A stretch of 64,000 nt of DNA from Coriobacteriaceae bacterium (lineage in GTDB: Bacteria > Actinomycetota > Coriobacteriia > Coriobacteriales > Coriobacteriaceae), in contig SUUG01000011.1 in NCBI GenBank assembly GCA_015062655.1, forward strand, positions 62,001 through 126,000, written 5' to 3'. Under the pieces are notes generated by a model that was given only the letters and a program-made list of their open reading frames with translations, did no database searches and was not told where the DNA came from. Position numbers and translations under genes: made by a program. This document shows positions 45,532 through 54,429 of the stretch, piece by piece; position 1 is the first letter of the stretch; each line of letters opens with the position of its first letter.

Positions 45532-46535
45532 TCGCCAGTCACCTTTCTAGAGAGGGCGCGGCCGGCAAGGCGGGCGGCCACGTTGAAGATCAAAACGCAG
45601 ATCATAAGCAGGGCTGCGGCGCCCCAGACAACCTGCTGGGCCTCAGGGGACCCCTCGCCGTAGATCTTGTAGATGTGCACGGCAAGCGACTCGCCCGGGC
45701 GGAAGATGTTCCATGCGCACGACGGGCTCGAGAAGTCCAGGGAGAGGAAGTTCAGCCTCACCGGGCTCGACATGCCCGAGGTGAAGAGCAGGGCGGCGGC
45801 CTCGCCGAACACGCGGCCCGCGGAGAGGACCACGCCCGTCACGATGGCCGACATCGCCGAGGGGACGAGCACGTGCACCGTGGCCTCCCAGCGCGTGAGC
45901 CCCATCGCCAGGCAGGCGTCGCGCTGGGACTGGGGAACGTCCTCGAGCGCCTGCTGGATGGCGCGGACGAGGATGGGGATGTTGAACATCGTCAGCGCCA
46001 CGGCGCCCGAGATGATGGAGTACTTCCAACCGAAGCCCACGCTGAAGACCAAAAAGCCGAACATGCCGACCACGATCGAGGGGAGGCTCGAGAGCGTCTC
46101 GACGGCCGTGGAGGCGATGCGCTTGACCGGCCCGTCCGGGGCGTACTCGACCATGAAGACGGCGCCTCCAAGCGAGATGGGCACCGAGATGATCAGCGTG
46201 AGCAACAGCAGGTAGAACGAGTCGAACAGCTGATAGGCGACGCCTCCGGCCGTGCCGTTCGCGCGCGAGCGCTCCGTCAGGAAGCCCGGCTGCATGAGGG
46301 TCGATGCGCCCTCGACGAGGATGTAGCCGACCATCGCGACGACGATCAGCAGCACGAGCCCGATGATGACCGTCAGCACGCCGGTGGCGACCTTGTCCTG
46401 GGTGACGGCGCGCCGACGGAGCGCGGCGCGACGGGCGGCGTCGGAGCGCGGGTCGACCACGGACGGACCCGCTGAGGTGATGGCGGGATCGATGTCGCCG
46501 CCCATCACCGTGGGGGAATCGGTGCTCTCAGCCAC
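45528..46535 (-). CDS. pstA: Phosphate ABC transporter permease PstA
   Basis: A 335-residue permease with six main hydrophobic helices after a hydrophilic N-terminal extension of about 50 residues, longer than in most PstA proteins. The BPD_transp domain includes DACLAMGLTRWEATVHVLVPSAMSAI, the EAA loop. It forms the phosphate channel with PstC. The start overlaps the pstC stop by 8 nt and the end overlaps pstB by 4 nt. Confidence 0.94.
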   Translation of the reverse strand: MAESTDSPTVMGGDIDPAITSAGPSVVDPRSDAARRAALRRRAVTQDKVATGVLTVIIGLVLLIVVAMVGYILVEGASTLMQPGFLTERSRANGTAGGVAYQLFDSFYLLLLTLIISVPISLGGAVFMVEYAPDGPVKRIASTAVETLSSLPSIVVGMFGFLVFSVGFGWKYSIISGAVALTMFNIPILVRAIQQALEDVPQSQRDACLAMGLTRWEATVHVLVPSAMSAIVTGVVLSAGRVFGEAAALLFTSGMSSPVRLNFLSLDFSSPSCAWNIFRPGESLAVHIYKIYGEGSPEAQQVVWGAAALLMICVLIFNVAARLAGRALSRKVTGE

Positions 46536-47436
46536 GTTCCCTCGCCCCCTTTCGCCCCACGAAATGGATGAGCAGGATGAACACGAGCGACATGCCCATG
46601 AGCAGCAGGCCGAGCGACCACAGGATGTCGGACTGCGGGGAGCCGTCCGCGTAGACGGCCATGCTCGTGGTCAGCGTCGTCGTGATGGTCGAGGCGGCGT
46701 CCAGAAGCCCGGAGGGCATCAGCTCGATGCCGCCGATGACCATGCGCACCGCGAGCGTCTCGCCGAAGGCGCGGGTCATGCCGAGGATGGTGGCCGTGAT
46801 CAGCGAGGGCTTGGCCGCATGCAGGGTCACGTGCCAGATCGTCTGCCACCGGGTGCACCCGAGCGCCAGCGAACCCTGACGGTAGCTGTCGGGGACGGAG
46901 CGCAGGGCGTCGATCGAGAAGGTGGTGATCGTCGGCAGGATCATGACCGCGAGCACGATGGCGCCGGGCAGGATGCCGAGCCCCGTGGCGGTGTCGAAAG
47001 CGATCTTCATGAAGGCGACGACCACGTGGAAGCCGATCAGGCCGAACACGACCGACGGGATGCCCACGAGGAGCTCCACCATCGGCTGGAAGACCCGGCG
47101 ACCGAACTCGGGCTTGATCTCGACCGCGTAGATCGCCGAGCCGATCGCGATCGGCAGGGCGAAAAGCGTCGAGAGCGCCATGACGGCGAACGAGGTCACG
47201 ATCAGGGGCAGGGCGCCCACGTAGGGCATACCGTTCTCGCGGGTGTTCTGCAGATCCCACTTGGTGCCTGCGAAGAACTCGAGCGGGCTCACGCCGTCTT
47301 TGAGGAATGCGGAAAGGCCCTTGCCCGCCACCATGACGATCAGGGCAACTACCACGAGTGTCACGAGCGCGACGCAGGCGCCCGTGACACTCAGACCGAT
47401 TATCTCAAGACGACGCTTGGGCATCGTCTGGGCCAT
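46528..47436 (-). CDS. pstC: Phosphate ABC transporter permease PstC
   Basis: A 302-residue permease. A first helix (GACVALVTLVVVALIVMVAG) is followed by FFAGTKWDLQN, typical of PstC, and by the BPD_transp domain with the EAA loop GCTRWQTIWHVTLHAAKPSLI. It partners with PstA. It starts 2 nt before the pstS stop region, giving a compact pstS-C-A-B operon. Confidence 0.94.
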   Translation of the reverse strand: MAQTMPKRRLEIIGLSVTGACVALVTLVVVALIVMVAGKGLSAFLKDGVSPLEFFAGTKWDLQNTRENGMPYVGALPLIVTSFAVMALSTLFALPIAIGSAIYAVEIKPEFGRRVFQPMVELLVGIPSVVFGLIGFHVVVAFMKIAFDTATGLGILPGAIVLAVMILPTITTFSIDALRSVPDSYRQGSLALGCTRWQTIWHVTLHAAKPSLITATILGMTRAFGETLAVRMVIGGIELMPSGLLDAASTITTTLTTSMAVYADGSPQSDILWSLGLLLMGMSLVFILLIHFVGRKGARERG

Positions 47437-47437
47437 G

Positions 47438-48385
47438 TTACTTCTCCGTGACCTTACCGGTGGCGTCCTTGGTGACCTTCATCTCGGAGACCGGGATGAA
47501 GCCCTGCTTCTCAACGAGGGAGCCCTGGACCGCGTCGGAGAGCATGTAGTCGAGGAAGGCCTTGGTGGCCTCGTCGGCGTCCTTGGCGCAGTACATGTGC
47601 TCCGTCGCCCAGATCTTGAAGGAGTCGTCGAGCACGTTCTTGCTCTCGGGCGCGACGCCGCCCACCTTGATGGCGTTGAACTTGGTGTCATCGAAGTGCG
47701 AAAAATCGAGGTAGGAGATCGCGTTGTCGGTGCTCGAGATCTGGGTCTGGACGTCGCCGGACTTGTCGAGCTCGGCATCGCCCTTGAACTCGTTGGCCTC
47801 GGTGCCGAAGACGGCGGCCTCGAAGGTGGCGCGGGTGCCGGAGCCGGCCTTGCGGTTCAGGACGACGATCGCGGCGTCGTCGCCGCCGACCTCGCTCCAG
47901 TTGGTGATCTGACCGGAGAAGATCCCCTTGAGCTGCTCGAGGGAGAGATCGTCCACCGTGACGTTCTTGGAGACGACCGGGCCCATGCCGACGACGGCGA
48001 CCTCGTGGTCGACGAGCTCGGCGGCCTTGTCGGCATCGAGCTTGGTCTCGGCGAAGACATCGGAGTTGCCGATGGACACGGTGCCCTCGGACACGGCCGT
48101 GAGGCCCTTGCCCGAACCGTTGCCCGAACCGGTGACGATGACGTCGGGGTTCTCATCCATGAACTGCTCGGCCGCGGCCTCGACGAGGCCCACGAAGGAG
48201 GAGGCGCCATCGAAGGTGACCTCGCCCGTGACGCTGCCGGAGGCGGCGGCGGAACCCGCGGCGGAACCCTCAGCGGCCGGGGCAGCGGCGTTGCCTCCGC
48301 ATCCGGCAAGACCGAGGCCGGCGAAGGCGGCGAGACCGCCGGCGAGGCCGAGGAACTGACGACGCGAGAAAACAGAGTTGGACAT
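47438..48385 (-). CDS. pstS: Phosphate-binding lipoprotein PstS
   Basis: A 315-residue exported receptor. The signal peptide has a Tat-like SRRQFLG, a hydrophobic core and the lipobox LAGC at about 25-28. Phosphate-contact motifs are visible: DGASSFVGL, SGNGSGKGL and KAGSGTRATF. The ATG at 48385 follows AAAGGAG; upstream in-frame codons lack an SD. It is the first gene of pstSCAB. A phosphate-response promoter is expected in 48386-48530, but I cannot define the box. Confidence 0.94.
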   Translation of the reverse strand: MSNSVFSRRQFLGLAGGLAAFAGLGLAGCGGNAAAPAAEGSAAGSAAASGSVTGEVTFDGASSFVGLVEAAAEQFMDENPDVIVTGSGNGSGKGLTAVSEGTVSIGNSDVFAETKLDADKAAELVDHEVAVVGMGPVVSKNVTVDDLSLEQLKGIFSGQITNWSEVGGDDAAIVVLNRKAGSGTRATFEAAVFGTEANEFKGDAELDKSGDVQTQISSTDNAISYLDFSHFDDTKFNAIKVGGVAPESKNVLDDSFKIWATEHMYCAKDADEATKAFLDYMLSDAVQGSLVEKQGFIPVSEMKVTKDATGKVTEK

Positions 48386-48530
48386 GATGCTCCTTTCGAG
48401 AACAGCGCACTGCGCGCTTCGACTATGGAGCATACGGGGTCGCCGGCGGGACGCATGCCCCGCCGGCGACCTATTACCGAGCATTGACGAAGGATTACCG
48501 TCTTCAGACGGCATCTTTACGAGGCGCTTA

Positions 48531-48592
48531 CAAATCCAGCTCGTCAAGCCGAAGGATCGCGAGGATGTAGATCTTGAGCGCCTGCTTGAGCA
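48531..48592 (-). pseudogene. Remnant of a pepV-like 3' end
   Basis: On the minus strand this reads LKQALKIYILAILRLDELDL and a stop, nearly the C terminus of the dipeptidase at 49744 (LKQALKIYILAILKLDKLEL). The 40 bp 48553-48592 are identical to 49769-49808; homology stops abruptly upstream, so only the tail of a gene remains. Confidence 0.75.
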
Positions 48593-48622
48593 TGAGATGA
48601 GATGGGCCCATCGCTGGGAGGA

Positions 48623-48850
48623 TCACGCAAGATGCCGACGGCGGACGGCCAGGAGGATCAGGAGCACCAGACCGGATCCTCCTATCACCGCTGATCCGTC
48701 AAGTGCGCGCAACGCGAGCTCGGATGTCGCGTCGCCGCTCCAAGCCGCCTGCAGCAGCGATGGGTTCACCGAGTACACGACGGTCGGGGCAACGAGCAGC
48801 ATCAAGCAGAGGATCGCGGCGCCTATTCTCGCTCCTTTATGGTCACGCAT
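48623..48850 (-). CDS. Small two-helix membrane protein
   Basis: A 75-residue protein with a first helix IGAAILCLMLLVAPTVVYSV, an outside loop (NPSLLQAAWSGDATSELALRALDGS) and a second helix AVIGGSGLVLLILLAV followed by RRRH. A very strong SD (AGAAGGAGG) precedes the ATG. It lies inside the segment bounded by the two pepV tail copies, next to an AT-rich secreted-protein gene on the same strand. I recognise no family. Confidence 0.65.
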   Translation of the reverse strand: MRDHKGARIGAAILCLMLLVAPTVVYSVNPSLLQAAWSGDATSELALRALDGSAVIGGSGLVLLILLAVRRRHLA

Positions 48851-48878
48851 TGATTGCCTCCTTCTTGTCCCGCTTTAA

Positions 48879-49481
48879 CTATAAATACGTTTTACTAGTA
48901 TAAGAATAAAATTTTTTGCTATAATTTGCATTGTTATAATAATTTGTAGTATAAAGCATGTGTTTTCTCGGCGAATCGCAATATGTTGAAATTATTTCAA
49001 TATGCGCGGTAGTCGGTGCCTGGGACTGCAATAAACTGATCAATCCTGCAAGAGAGGAACCAACAGGCCCTCCCACCGTGCTGGCAGCAATGGAAAACAA
49101 AGCAGAAACCCAAGATTTTACCCGCGTGTCAATTGTGAAGCGCTTTTTGCTGATTTGCACGCATCCGCGCGTCATATCAAACTGTACACCATCGGCACAT
49201 GGAACACCATCGACATACACTGTCGATCCCTTCACCTGGACTTTAGAGATCCAACCAGATGAGCTGCTAAGCTGCAACTCTCTTCCATCGGGAGAGAGAA
49301 ACCCACTTGAAGTAATAGTCTCGCCACTCACGTTATCGGTAACGGTAAAATGACTCTCCCCCTTCTCTAAAATGTAAACCGAACGAAATTCACCTGAAGG
49401 GTTGGGAATAGCGTATGAGAAAGGTGGGATGCTACATATTACGATGAGAACTGCCATAAAGAACGAGATGGCTTTTTTCAT
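48879..49481 (-). CDS. AT-rich gene for a secreted protein of unknown function
   Basis: A 200-residue protein with a clear Sec signal peptide (MKKAISFFMAVLIVICSIPP, cleavage near FSYA). The mature part has a beta-rich N-terminal domain (FRSVYILEKGESHFTVTDN...) and a glycine-rich hydrophobic stretch (ALFSIAASTVGGPVGSSLAG). The C terminus is rich in Tyr, Asn and Ser. ATG 49481 is chosen with GGAAGGA upstream. Base composition is much lower in GC than the flanking genes, which suggests horizontal acquisition. The hydrophobic stretch resembles those of pore-forming peptides only in general character; no function is assigned. Confidence 0.65.
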   Translation of the reverse strand: MKKAISFFMAVLIVICSIPPFSYAIPNPSGEFRSVYILEKGESHFTVTDNVSGETITSSGFLSPDGRELQLSSSSGWISKVQVKGSTVYVDGVPCADGVQFDMTRGCVQISKKRFTIDTRVKSWVSALFSIAASTVGGPVGSSLAGLISLLQSQAPTTAHIEIISTYCDSPRKHMLYTTNYYNNANYSKKFYSYTSKTYL

Positions 49482-49743
49482 TATTGGGTGTCCTTCCGTA
49501 TGTCGAATATGGAAATCGATCTTTGCGCCGACATCTGTCAGCGCGAAAAACAGACAGCTTAAGAACACCTGAAGCCCTACTAAATCTGATATCGACTCGC
49601 TTCACAGGGCGCCTCCATTCAACGAATCCATCAGTCGCCTGGACTATGGACGCTTGTCCGTCTCTTACCCGATTAAAAGCTAGTTTAAACAGAAGCCAAC
49701 ATCATGCCGTATGTCGATGTGATCGGGAAAACACCTCAACGAA

Positions 49744-51174
49744 TCAGAGCTCCAGCTTGTCGAGTTTCAGGATCGCGAGGATGTAGATCTTGAGCGCCTG
49801 CTTGAGCAGAGCCTCCGAGGCGCACTCGTTGGGACCGTGCATGGGGCCGCCGAAGTCGGGCAGCTCAAGGCTGTTCTCCTCCGGACCGAAGGAGACGGCG
49901 CGCTCGAAGTTGCGCGCGTAGGTTCCACCACCCATGCTGAACGGCTCCGCGGCGCGACCGGTCACCTCGCGATAGGTCTCGAGCAGCGCCTGGACGGCCG
50001 GACTCTCGGCGGAAACGGAGAACGGCGGCTTCACGCGCGAGACGGCGAAGGCGGCGCCGTGATTCCCGGCAAGCGCCGTGAACGCCTCGATGAGACGCTC
50101 GGGCGTGGTGCTGTCGGGGAAGCGGATGTCGATCGTCTGCTCAAGGGCGCCCTGCTCAGTCACACGGATGGTGCCGGCGTTCAACGTGAGCGGACCGAAC
50201 GCCTCGTTCGAGCTCGCCACGCCGGCGGCGGCGCCATCGGTGTCGGCGGTGAGGACGGCGAGCAGCTCCACGAAATCGCGCTCATCCGCGTGAAGCAGGT
50301 CGGGGACGGCCTCCATGGCCTCGCCCAGGTACCCGACGACGAGGCCGATCGCGTTGAGCGTGCCGGCCGGCAGCGATGCGTGGCCGCCGATGCCGCGGGC
50401 CGTGATGCGCGCCAGGCCCTCTCCCGCGGACTCGACTGAGATGCGCCCGGCATGCTCGCGCGGCGCGGGCAGCTGCGAGGCATCGATGGCGAGCTCCAAG
50501 ACTGAGAGGCCCGGGATCGCGTTCGATGCCGCAGCGCCGCTCCACGAGCGGATGCGACCGCCCTCGATGGGCGCGCTCGTGAAGGCGGCCTCGAAGTTGC
50601 CCTTCTCAGCGTTGCAGACGGGGAACTCGGCGTCGGGCGTGAACAGGAAGGCGGGCTGCGGGTGCCCCGCGAGGTAGTGGTGGACATCGGTCATGCCCAC
50701 CTCCTCGTCACTACCGAGAAGCGCCCGGAAGGTGTGGCGGGGCGTCATGCCCCGACGCAGCAGGTAGGCGCCCGCGTAGAGCGAGAGGACCGCCGGACCC
50801 TTGTCGTCGATCACACCGCGGCCGACGAGCCAGCCGTCCTGCCGGCGCATCGTGAACGGGTCGCCGTCCCAGCCCGGACCGGCCGGAACCACATCGACAT
50901 GAGCGATCGTGGCGATCTGCTCGGCCGTCTCGCCCGGGATGTCGGCGATGCCCACATAGCCCTCATCGTCGCTCACCTCGTATCCCAGGCGCTCCGCGAT
51001 CCCCAACGCGGCGTCAAGCGCTTGCCGGGCGGCGGGCCCGAAGGGGGCGTCGGGCGCGGCCGCCGTGGCATCGGCCACCGACGGGTGGCTCACGAGCTCC
51101 GAGATATCGGCGACGACGTCCTCCCAGACCTCATCGATGTATGCGTCGATACGCGCGTTCAGATCCTCTGCCAT
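49744..51174 (-). CDS. PepV-like M20 metallodipeptidase
   Basis: A 476-residue Sapep/PepV-type dipeptidase using two metal ions. Metal and catalytic motifs are IAHVDVVPAGPGWDGDPF (His, Asp), GRGVIDDKGP (bridging Asp) and GSDEEVGM (catalytic Glu pair). The lid domain lies between about 190 and 340, and the C-terminal MGGGTYARN carries the last conserved region. Cytoplasmic by absence of a signal. ATG 51174 follows GAAAGGA. It would complete use of dipeptides brought in by the Opp systems. Its last 40 coding bases recur at 48553. Confidence 0.9.
   Translation of the reverse strand: MAEDLNARIDAYIDEVWEDVVADISELVSHPSVADATAAAPDAPFGPAARQALDAALGIAERLGYEVSDDEGYVGIADIPGETAEQIATIAHVDVVPAGPGWDGDPFTMRRQDGWLVGRGVIDDKGPAVLSLYAGAYLLRRGMTPRHTFRALLGSDEEVGMTDVHHYLAGHPQPAFLFTPDAEFPVCNAEKGNFEAAFTSAPIEGGRIRSWSGAAASNAIPGLSVLELAIDASQLPAPREHAGRISVESAGEGLARITARGIGGHASLPAGTLNAIGLVVGYLGEAMEAVPDLLHADERDFVELLAVLTADTDGAAAGVASSNEAFGPLTLNAGTIRVTEQGALEQTIDIRFPDSTTPERLIEAFTALAGNHGAAFAVSRVKPPFSVSAESPAVQALLETYREVTGRAAEPFSMGGGTYARNFERAVSFGPEENSLELPDFGGPMHGPNECASEALLKQALKIYILAILKLDKLEL
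49769..49808. repeat. 40-bp direct repeat in the pepV 3' end (partner at 48553-48592)
   Basis: Identical to 48553-48592. The 1176 bp between the two copies include the AT-rich secreted-protein gene and the small membrane protein, giving an island-like arrangement. Confidence 0.85.
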
Positions 51175-51221
51175 GGCGGGTCCTTTCAAAGCGAACGGTC
51201 AGAAATATGAAGCTGAGGTGC

Positions 51222-51881
51222 TTATACCCCGAGAATACGCACAAGGTCAGCCGCGCCGTGCGCAACGGCGACGGCACCGGCCCGCTCGTGCTCGCCGGGC
51301 GCCGCGGCCCCGGAGTACAGGCCAATGCAGGGCATCCCGAGCTCGCAGGCGCCCTCGACATCGTGCTTGCGATCGCCCACCATCACGGCCTCGGAGGCGC
51401 TCGCCCCCAGGGCATCGAGGGCCGCGGCGATTGACTCCGCCTTGCGGTAGCGCACGCCGGGCACACGGCCGCAGACGACACGGAACCGGGTGAGCCCCTG
51501 TTCGCGGACCATGGTTCGCGCCGTGTCCTCCATGCGCGAGGTGGCCACCGCGAGCACGCGGCCCGAAGCGGCAAGGGAATCAAGAAGGGCGCGCATCCCG
51601 GGAAGCGGCGGGTAGTCGTCGGGCACCACGATCTCGTCGAAGAGCGCCCGGTAGGCACCAGCGAGGGAGACCGCCTCCTCGCGACCGACCCCCGCGACGA
51701 GCATGAACCCCTCCTCGAGCGGCGGGCCCACCATGGGCAGGAGGTCCTGTGGATCGGGCTCGGGATAACCGCGCTCTGCGAGCACGCGCGAGGCGACCCG
51801 GAGGATCGCGCCCTGGGTGTCGACGACGGTGCCGTCGAGATCGAAAAGTACGACAGGACGCTCTGCCATCTCGATGATCAT
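51222..51881 (-). CDS. HAD hydrolase, phosphoglycolate phosphatase-like
   Basis: A 219-residue HAD protein with a small helical cap. Motif I is LFDLDGTVVDT, motif II VATSR and motif IV AVMVGDRKHDVEGA. It resembles Gph/PgmB-type phosphatases. The start at 51881 has no good SD; an internal ATG five codons later (MAERPVV) is equally possible. It stands upstream of pepV on the same strand. Confidence 0.85.
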   Translation of the reverse strand: MIIEMAERPVVLFDLDGTVVDTQGAILRVASRVLAERGYPEPDPQDLLPMVGPPLEEGFMLVAGVGREEAVSLAGAYRALFDEIVVPDDYPPLPGMRALLDSLAASGRVLAVATSRMEDTARTMVREQGLTRFRVVCGRVPGVRYRKAESIAAALDALGASASEAVMVGDRKHDVEGACELGMPCIGLYSGAAAPGEHERAGAVAVAHGAADLVRILGV

Positions 51882-51963
51882 AGGTGTCGCAATCTGGTCG
51901 GGGCCGCACGCACACGTCTACGATAGCGCTCCCGCAGGATGATTGCGAGCGCACCCGATCCTG

Positions 51964-52392
51964 CTACTGCGGGTCCCCGGAATCAAGGAACTCGAACGAT
52001 GTCGCGGTGTAGAGTTGGAGGCTGTCCCGATGGTTCCAGCACGTGAACTTCACGCGGTCCCCCACCTCTACCGTGCGTCCAAGTCGGTACTCAACCTCGG
52101 GTGCAATCGCAAAACCAATCACATCCGGCGCATCGTCGCCGCGCTCCCAACTCCCCACAGTCGCATCGGCGATTTCCAGCGCATCCTTACGTGACACCTT
52201 TAAGTCGTAGTGTCTGCACGGCGTCTTAGCAACCACCTCTCCCTGTACGGTAATAGGAAACACGTCACCCACCTCTCCACTACCGAGGTCTATTGGGGGC
52301 TCGAAAGGCAGGATAACGCCAAACATAACACCCGCTACAAAGACTCCAAATAAAATAAGAAAAAATCGAGTTTTAGAACACATATTAATCAT
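51964..52392 (-). CDS. AT-rich gene for a membrane-anchored protein
   Basis: A 142-residue protein starting MINMCSKTRFFLILFGVFV, with one N-terminal hydrophobic helix (about 9-30) and an outside domain. The domain holds VEYRLGRTVEVGDRVKFTCWN, a beta-rich OB-like pattern. There is no SD; the ATG at 52392 overlaps the stop of the upstream ORF (ATGATTAA), so translation is probably coupled. Composition is AT-rich in its 5' half. No family recognised. Confidence 0.55.
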   Translation of the reverse strand: MINMCSKTRFFLILFGVFVAGVMFGVILPFEPPIDLGSGEVGDVFPITVQGEVVAKTPCRHYDLKVSRKDALEIADATVGSWERGDDAPDVIGFAIAPEVEYRLGRTVEVGDRVKFTCWNHRDSLQLYTATSFEFLDSGDPQ

Positions 52393-52865
52393 GGAAGAAG
52401 ATACCGTGCTTTCTTGTGTAACCGGTAAAAGAATAGTCAATGAAGACCTTGTCATTCCATCCATCGAAGACATACAGATATGAAAATTTAACACCCTGTC
52501 CTTTAGGGCCAAATCTCGCAACACCTTCAACAGCCATCGCGTGGCCTGAGTCTTCAATTCTCCCACTCACCATTGTATTAATACCTGCTGCAAAAACGCT
52601 GTGCTTACCTGCAAGAACTTGTTTTTGGAACTGCTGATATGATGGATTAGCAATAAATGTTGAGTTAATAACTCGTGCACTTCTCAATAGTGAGCGTATT
52701 TCCATATCCCATTGACTCAGCAAGTGCGATAGCCCATTCTTGTACAAGCGACGGCGATAGCTTTATTTCTCTATAGCTATTTTCCAGTGCATGCGCTTGC
52801 TCCCGAGTTAGCACTCCAGTAGCAATTAAAAACCCGACTGACTTCAAAAAAACACGCCGGTCCAT
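52385..52865 (-). pseudogene. Exported protein gene, probably frameshifted
   Basis: The 5' frame (ATG 52865, SD GAGAGGAG) encodes a Tat-type signal (MDRRVFLKSVGFLIATGVLT) and continues to a stop at 52665. The next frame is open from 52747 to 52385 and encodes INSTFIANPSYQQFQKQVLA then GHAMAVEGVARFGPKGQG, resembling the His region of C39-like peptidase folds. Joining them needs a net +1 shift between 52747 and 52665. Either one gene is broken by a one-base insertion, or there are two overlapping ORFs. The DNA is AT-rich and probably acquired. Confidence 0.5.
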
Positions 52866-52984
52866 TATTACTCCTCTCAATGAAGCGCATGGCTGTAGAA
52901 TAAATCAGATATATACTCGATTCCTTGAGAGCTACGAACGGTTGAAATCAGAGGGCAGACGGCTGCAAGGCGCATGACATGGAA

Positions 52985-53017
52985 AAGGCCCCGCCCTCTT
53001 GGAGAGGGCGGGGCCTT
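52985..53017 (-). terminator. Terminator of rpsA
   Basis: A 14-bp stem (AAGGCCCCGCCCTC with its inverse) and a TCCAA loop, followed on the minus strand by TTCC, 26 nt after the rpsA stop. Confidence 0.85.
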
Positions 53018-53042
53018 CGCGTCGGCTATGGAACAGAGGAGC

Positions 53043-54209
53043 CTACTCGGAGGCCTCCTCGTCCTCCTTCTCCTCGGAGGGCAGCGGGGTGACGTCGATC
53101 TCGATGCCGAGGGTCTCGGCAGCGGACTTCATGGACAGGGAGATGCGGCGACGATCGAGGTCGATCTCCATGACCTTGACCTGCACCTTCTCGCCCACGT
53201 GGGTGACCTGGCTCGGCTGGTCGACGTGCTTGGAGGCCATCTCGGAGATGTGCACCAGGCCCTCGATGCCGTCACCGAGGTCGACGAAGGCGCCGAACGG
53301 GACGAGCTTGGTGACGGTGCCCTCGACGATGGCGCCGACGGGGTACTTCTTCACCAGCGCGCGCCACGGATCCTCGGTGGTCTGCTTGAGACCGAGCGAG
53401 ATGCGCTCGCGGTTGAGATCCACGTCCAGGACCTCGACCTCGACCTCCTGGCCGACCTTGACGACCTCGGAGGGGTGGTTGACGTGGTTCCAGGAGAGCT
53501 CGGAGATGTGGATGAGGCCGTCGATGCCGCCCAGATCCACGAAGGCGCCGAAGTCCACGATGGAGGAGACGGTGCCCTTGAGGCGCATGCCGCTCTTGAG
53601 CTTGGAGAGGATCTCGGAGCGCTCGGCCTTGCGGGACTCCTCGAGCACCACACGGCGGGAGAGCACGACGTTGTTGCGGTTGCGATCCATCTCGATGACG
53701 CGGGCCTCGATGGAGGTGCCGAGGTAGGACGTGAGGTCCTTCACGCGGCGCAGGTCGACGAGGGAGGCGGGCAGGAAGCCGCGCAGGCCGATATCGAGGA
53801 TGAGACCGCCCTTGACGACCTCGATGACCTCGCCCTCGACGTTCTCGCCGGCGTTGAACTTCTCCTCGATGCGGTTCCAGGCGCGCTCGTACTCGGCACG
53901 CTTCTTGGAGAGCACGAGGCGGCCGTCCTTGTCCTCCTTCTGAAGGACGAGGGCCTCGATGGCGTCACCGAGGTTGACCAGGTCGGACGGATCGGCATCC
54001 TTGCGGATGGAGAGCTCGCGAACGGGAATGACGCCCTCGGACTTGAACCCGATGTCGACGAGGATCTCATCGCGCTCGATCTTGACGACGTGGCCGTTGA
54101 CCAGGTCGCCCTCATCGAAGTCGGTGATGGTGCCGTCGATCAGGTTGTTCATCTCCTCCTCGTTGACGTCATCAAGGGAGAAGATGGACGAGTTCTGAAT
54201 CTCACTCAA
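53043..54209 (-). CDS. rpsA: Ribosomal protein S1
   Basis: A 388-residue protein with four S1 RNA-binding domains, starting at about residues 33, 118, 204 and 289 (for example GHVVKIERDEILVDIGFKSEG and GTVSSIVDFGAFVDLGGIDGLIHISEL). Four domains rather than the six of E. coli is the Gram-positive/actinobacterial form. It helps the ribosome bind mRNA. It ends in an acidic tail. An AAAGGGGT SD precedes the ATG. Single-gene unit. Confidence 0.94.
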   Translation of the reverse strand: MSEIQNSSIFSLDDVNEEEMNNLIDGTITDFDEGDLVNGHVVKIERDEILVDIGFKSEGVIPVRELSIRKDADPSDLVNLGDAIEALVLQKEDKDGRLVLSKKRAEYERAWNRIEEKFNAGENVEGEVIEVVKGGLILDIGLRGFLPASLVDLRRVKDLTSYLGTSIEARVIEMDRNRNNVVLSRRVVLEESRKAERSEILSKLKSGMRLKGTVSSIVDFGAFVDLGGIDGLIHISELSWNHVNHPSEVVKVGQEVEVEVLDVDLNRERISLGLKQTTEDPWRALVKKYPVGAIVEGTVTKLVPFGAFVDLGDGIEGLVHISEMASKHVDQPSQVTHVGEKVQVKVMEIDLDRRRISLSMKSAAETLGIEIDVTPLPSEEKEDEEASE

Positions 54210-54429
54210 AGGTGGACCCCTTTCGAACTACGGGGCCCCGATTGCGATACTCTCGGGGGCCGACAGATACGGTAGCGACTGCGTCCACAGTCACATGTTG
54301 TTAGACTACGTTGAAACGCCCTCGATTTCAAGGGAGAACTTCCAAGTTTTACGCGAGCGGGCGAACGGTATCCGCGCACGAAGCGCTATGCTTTTCACCG
54401 GATGGGAAACGGGCGCCGCGAGGGGGTTC

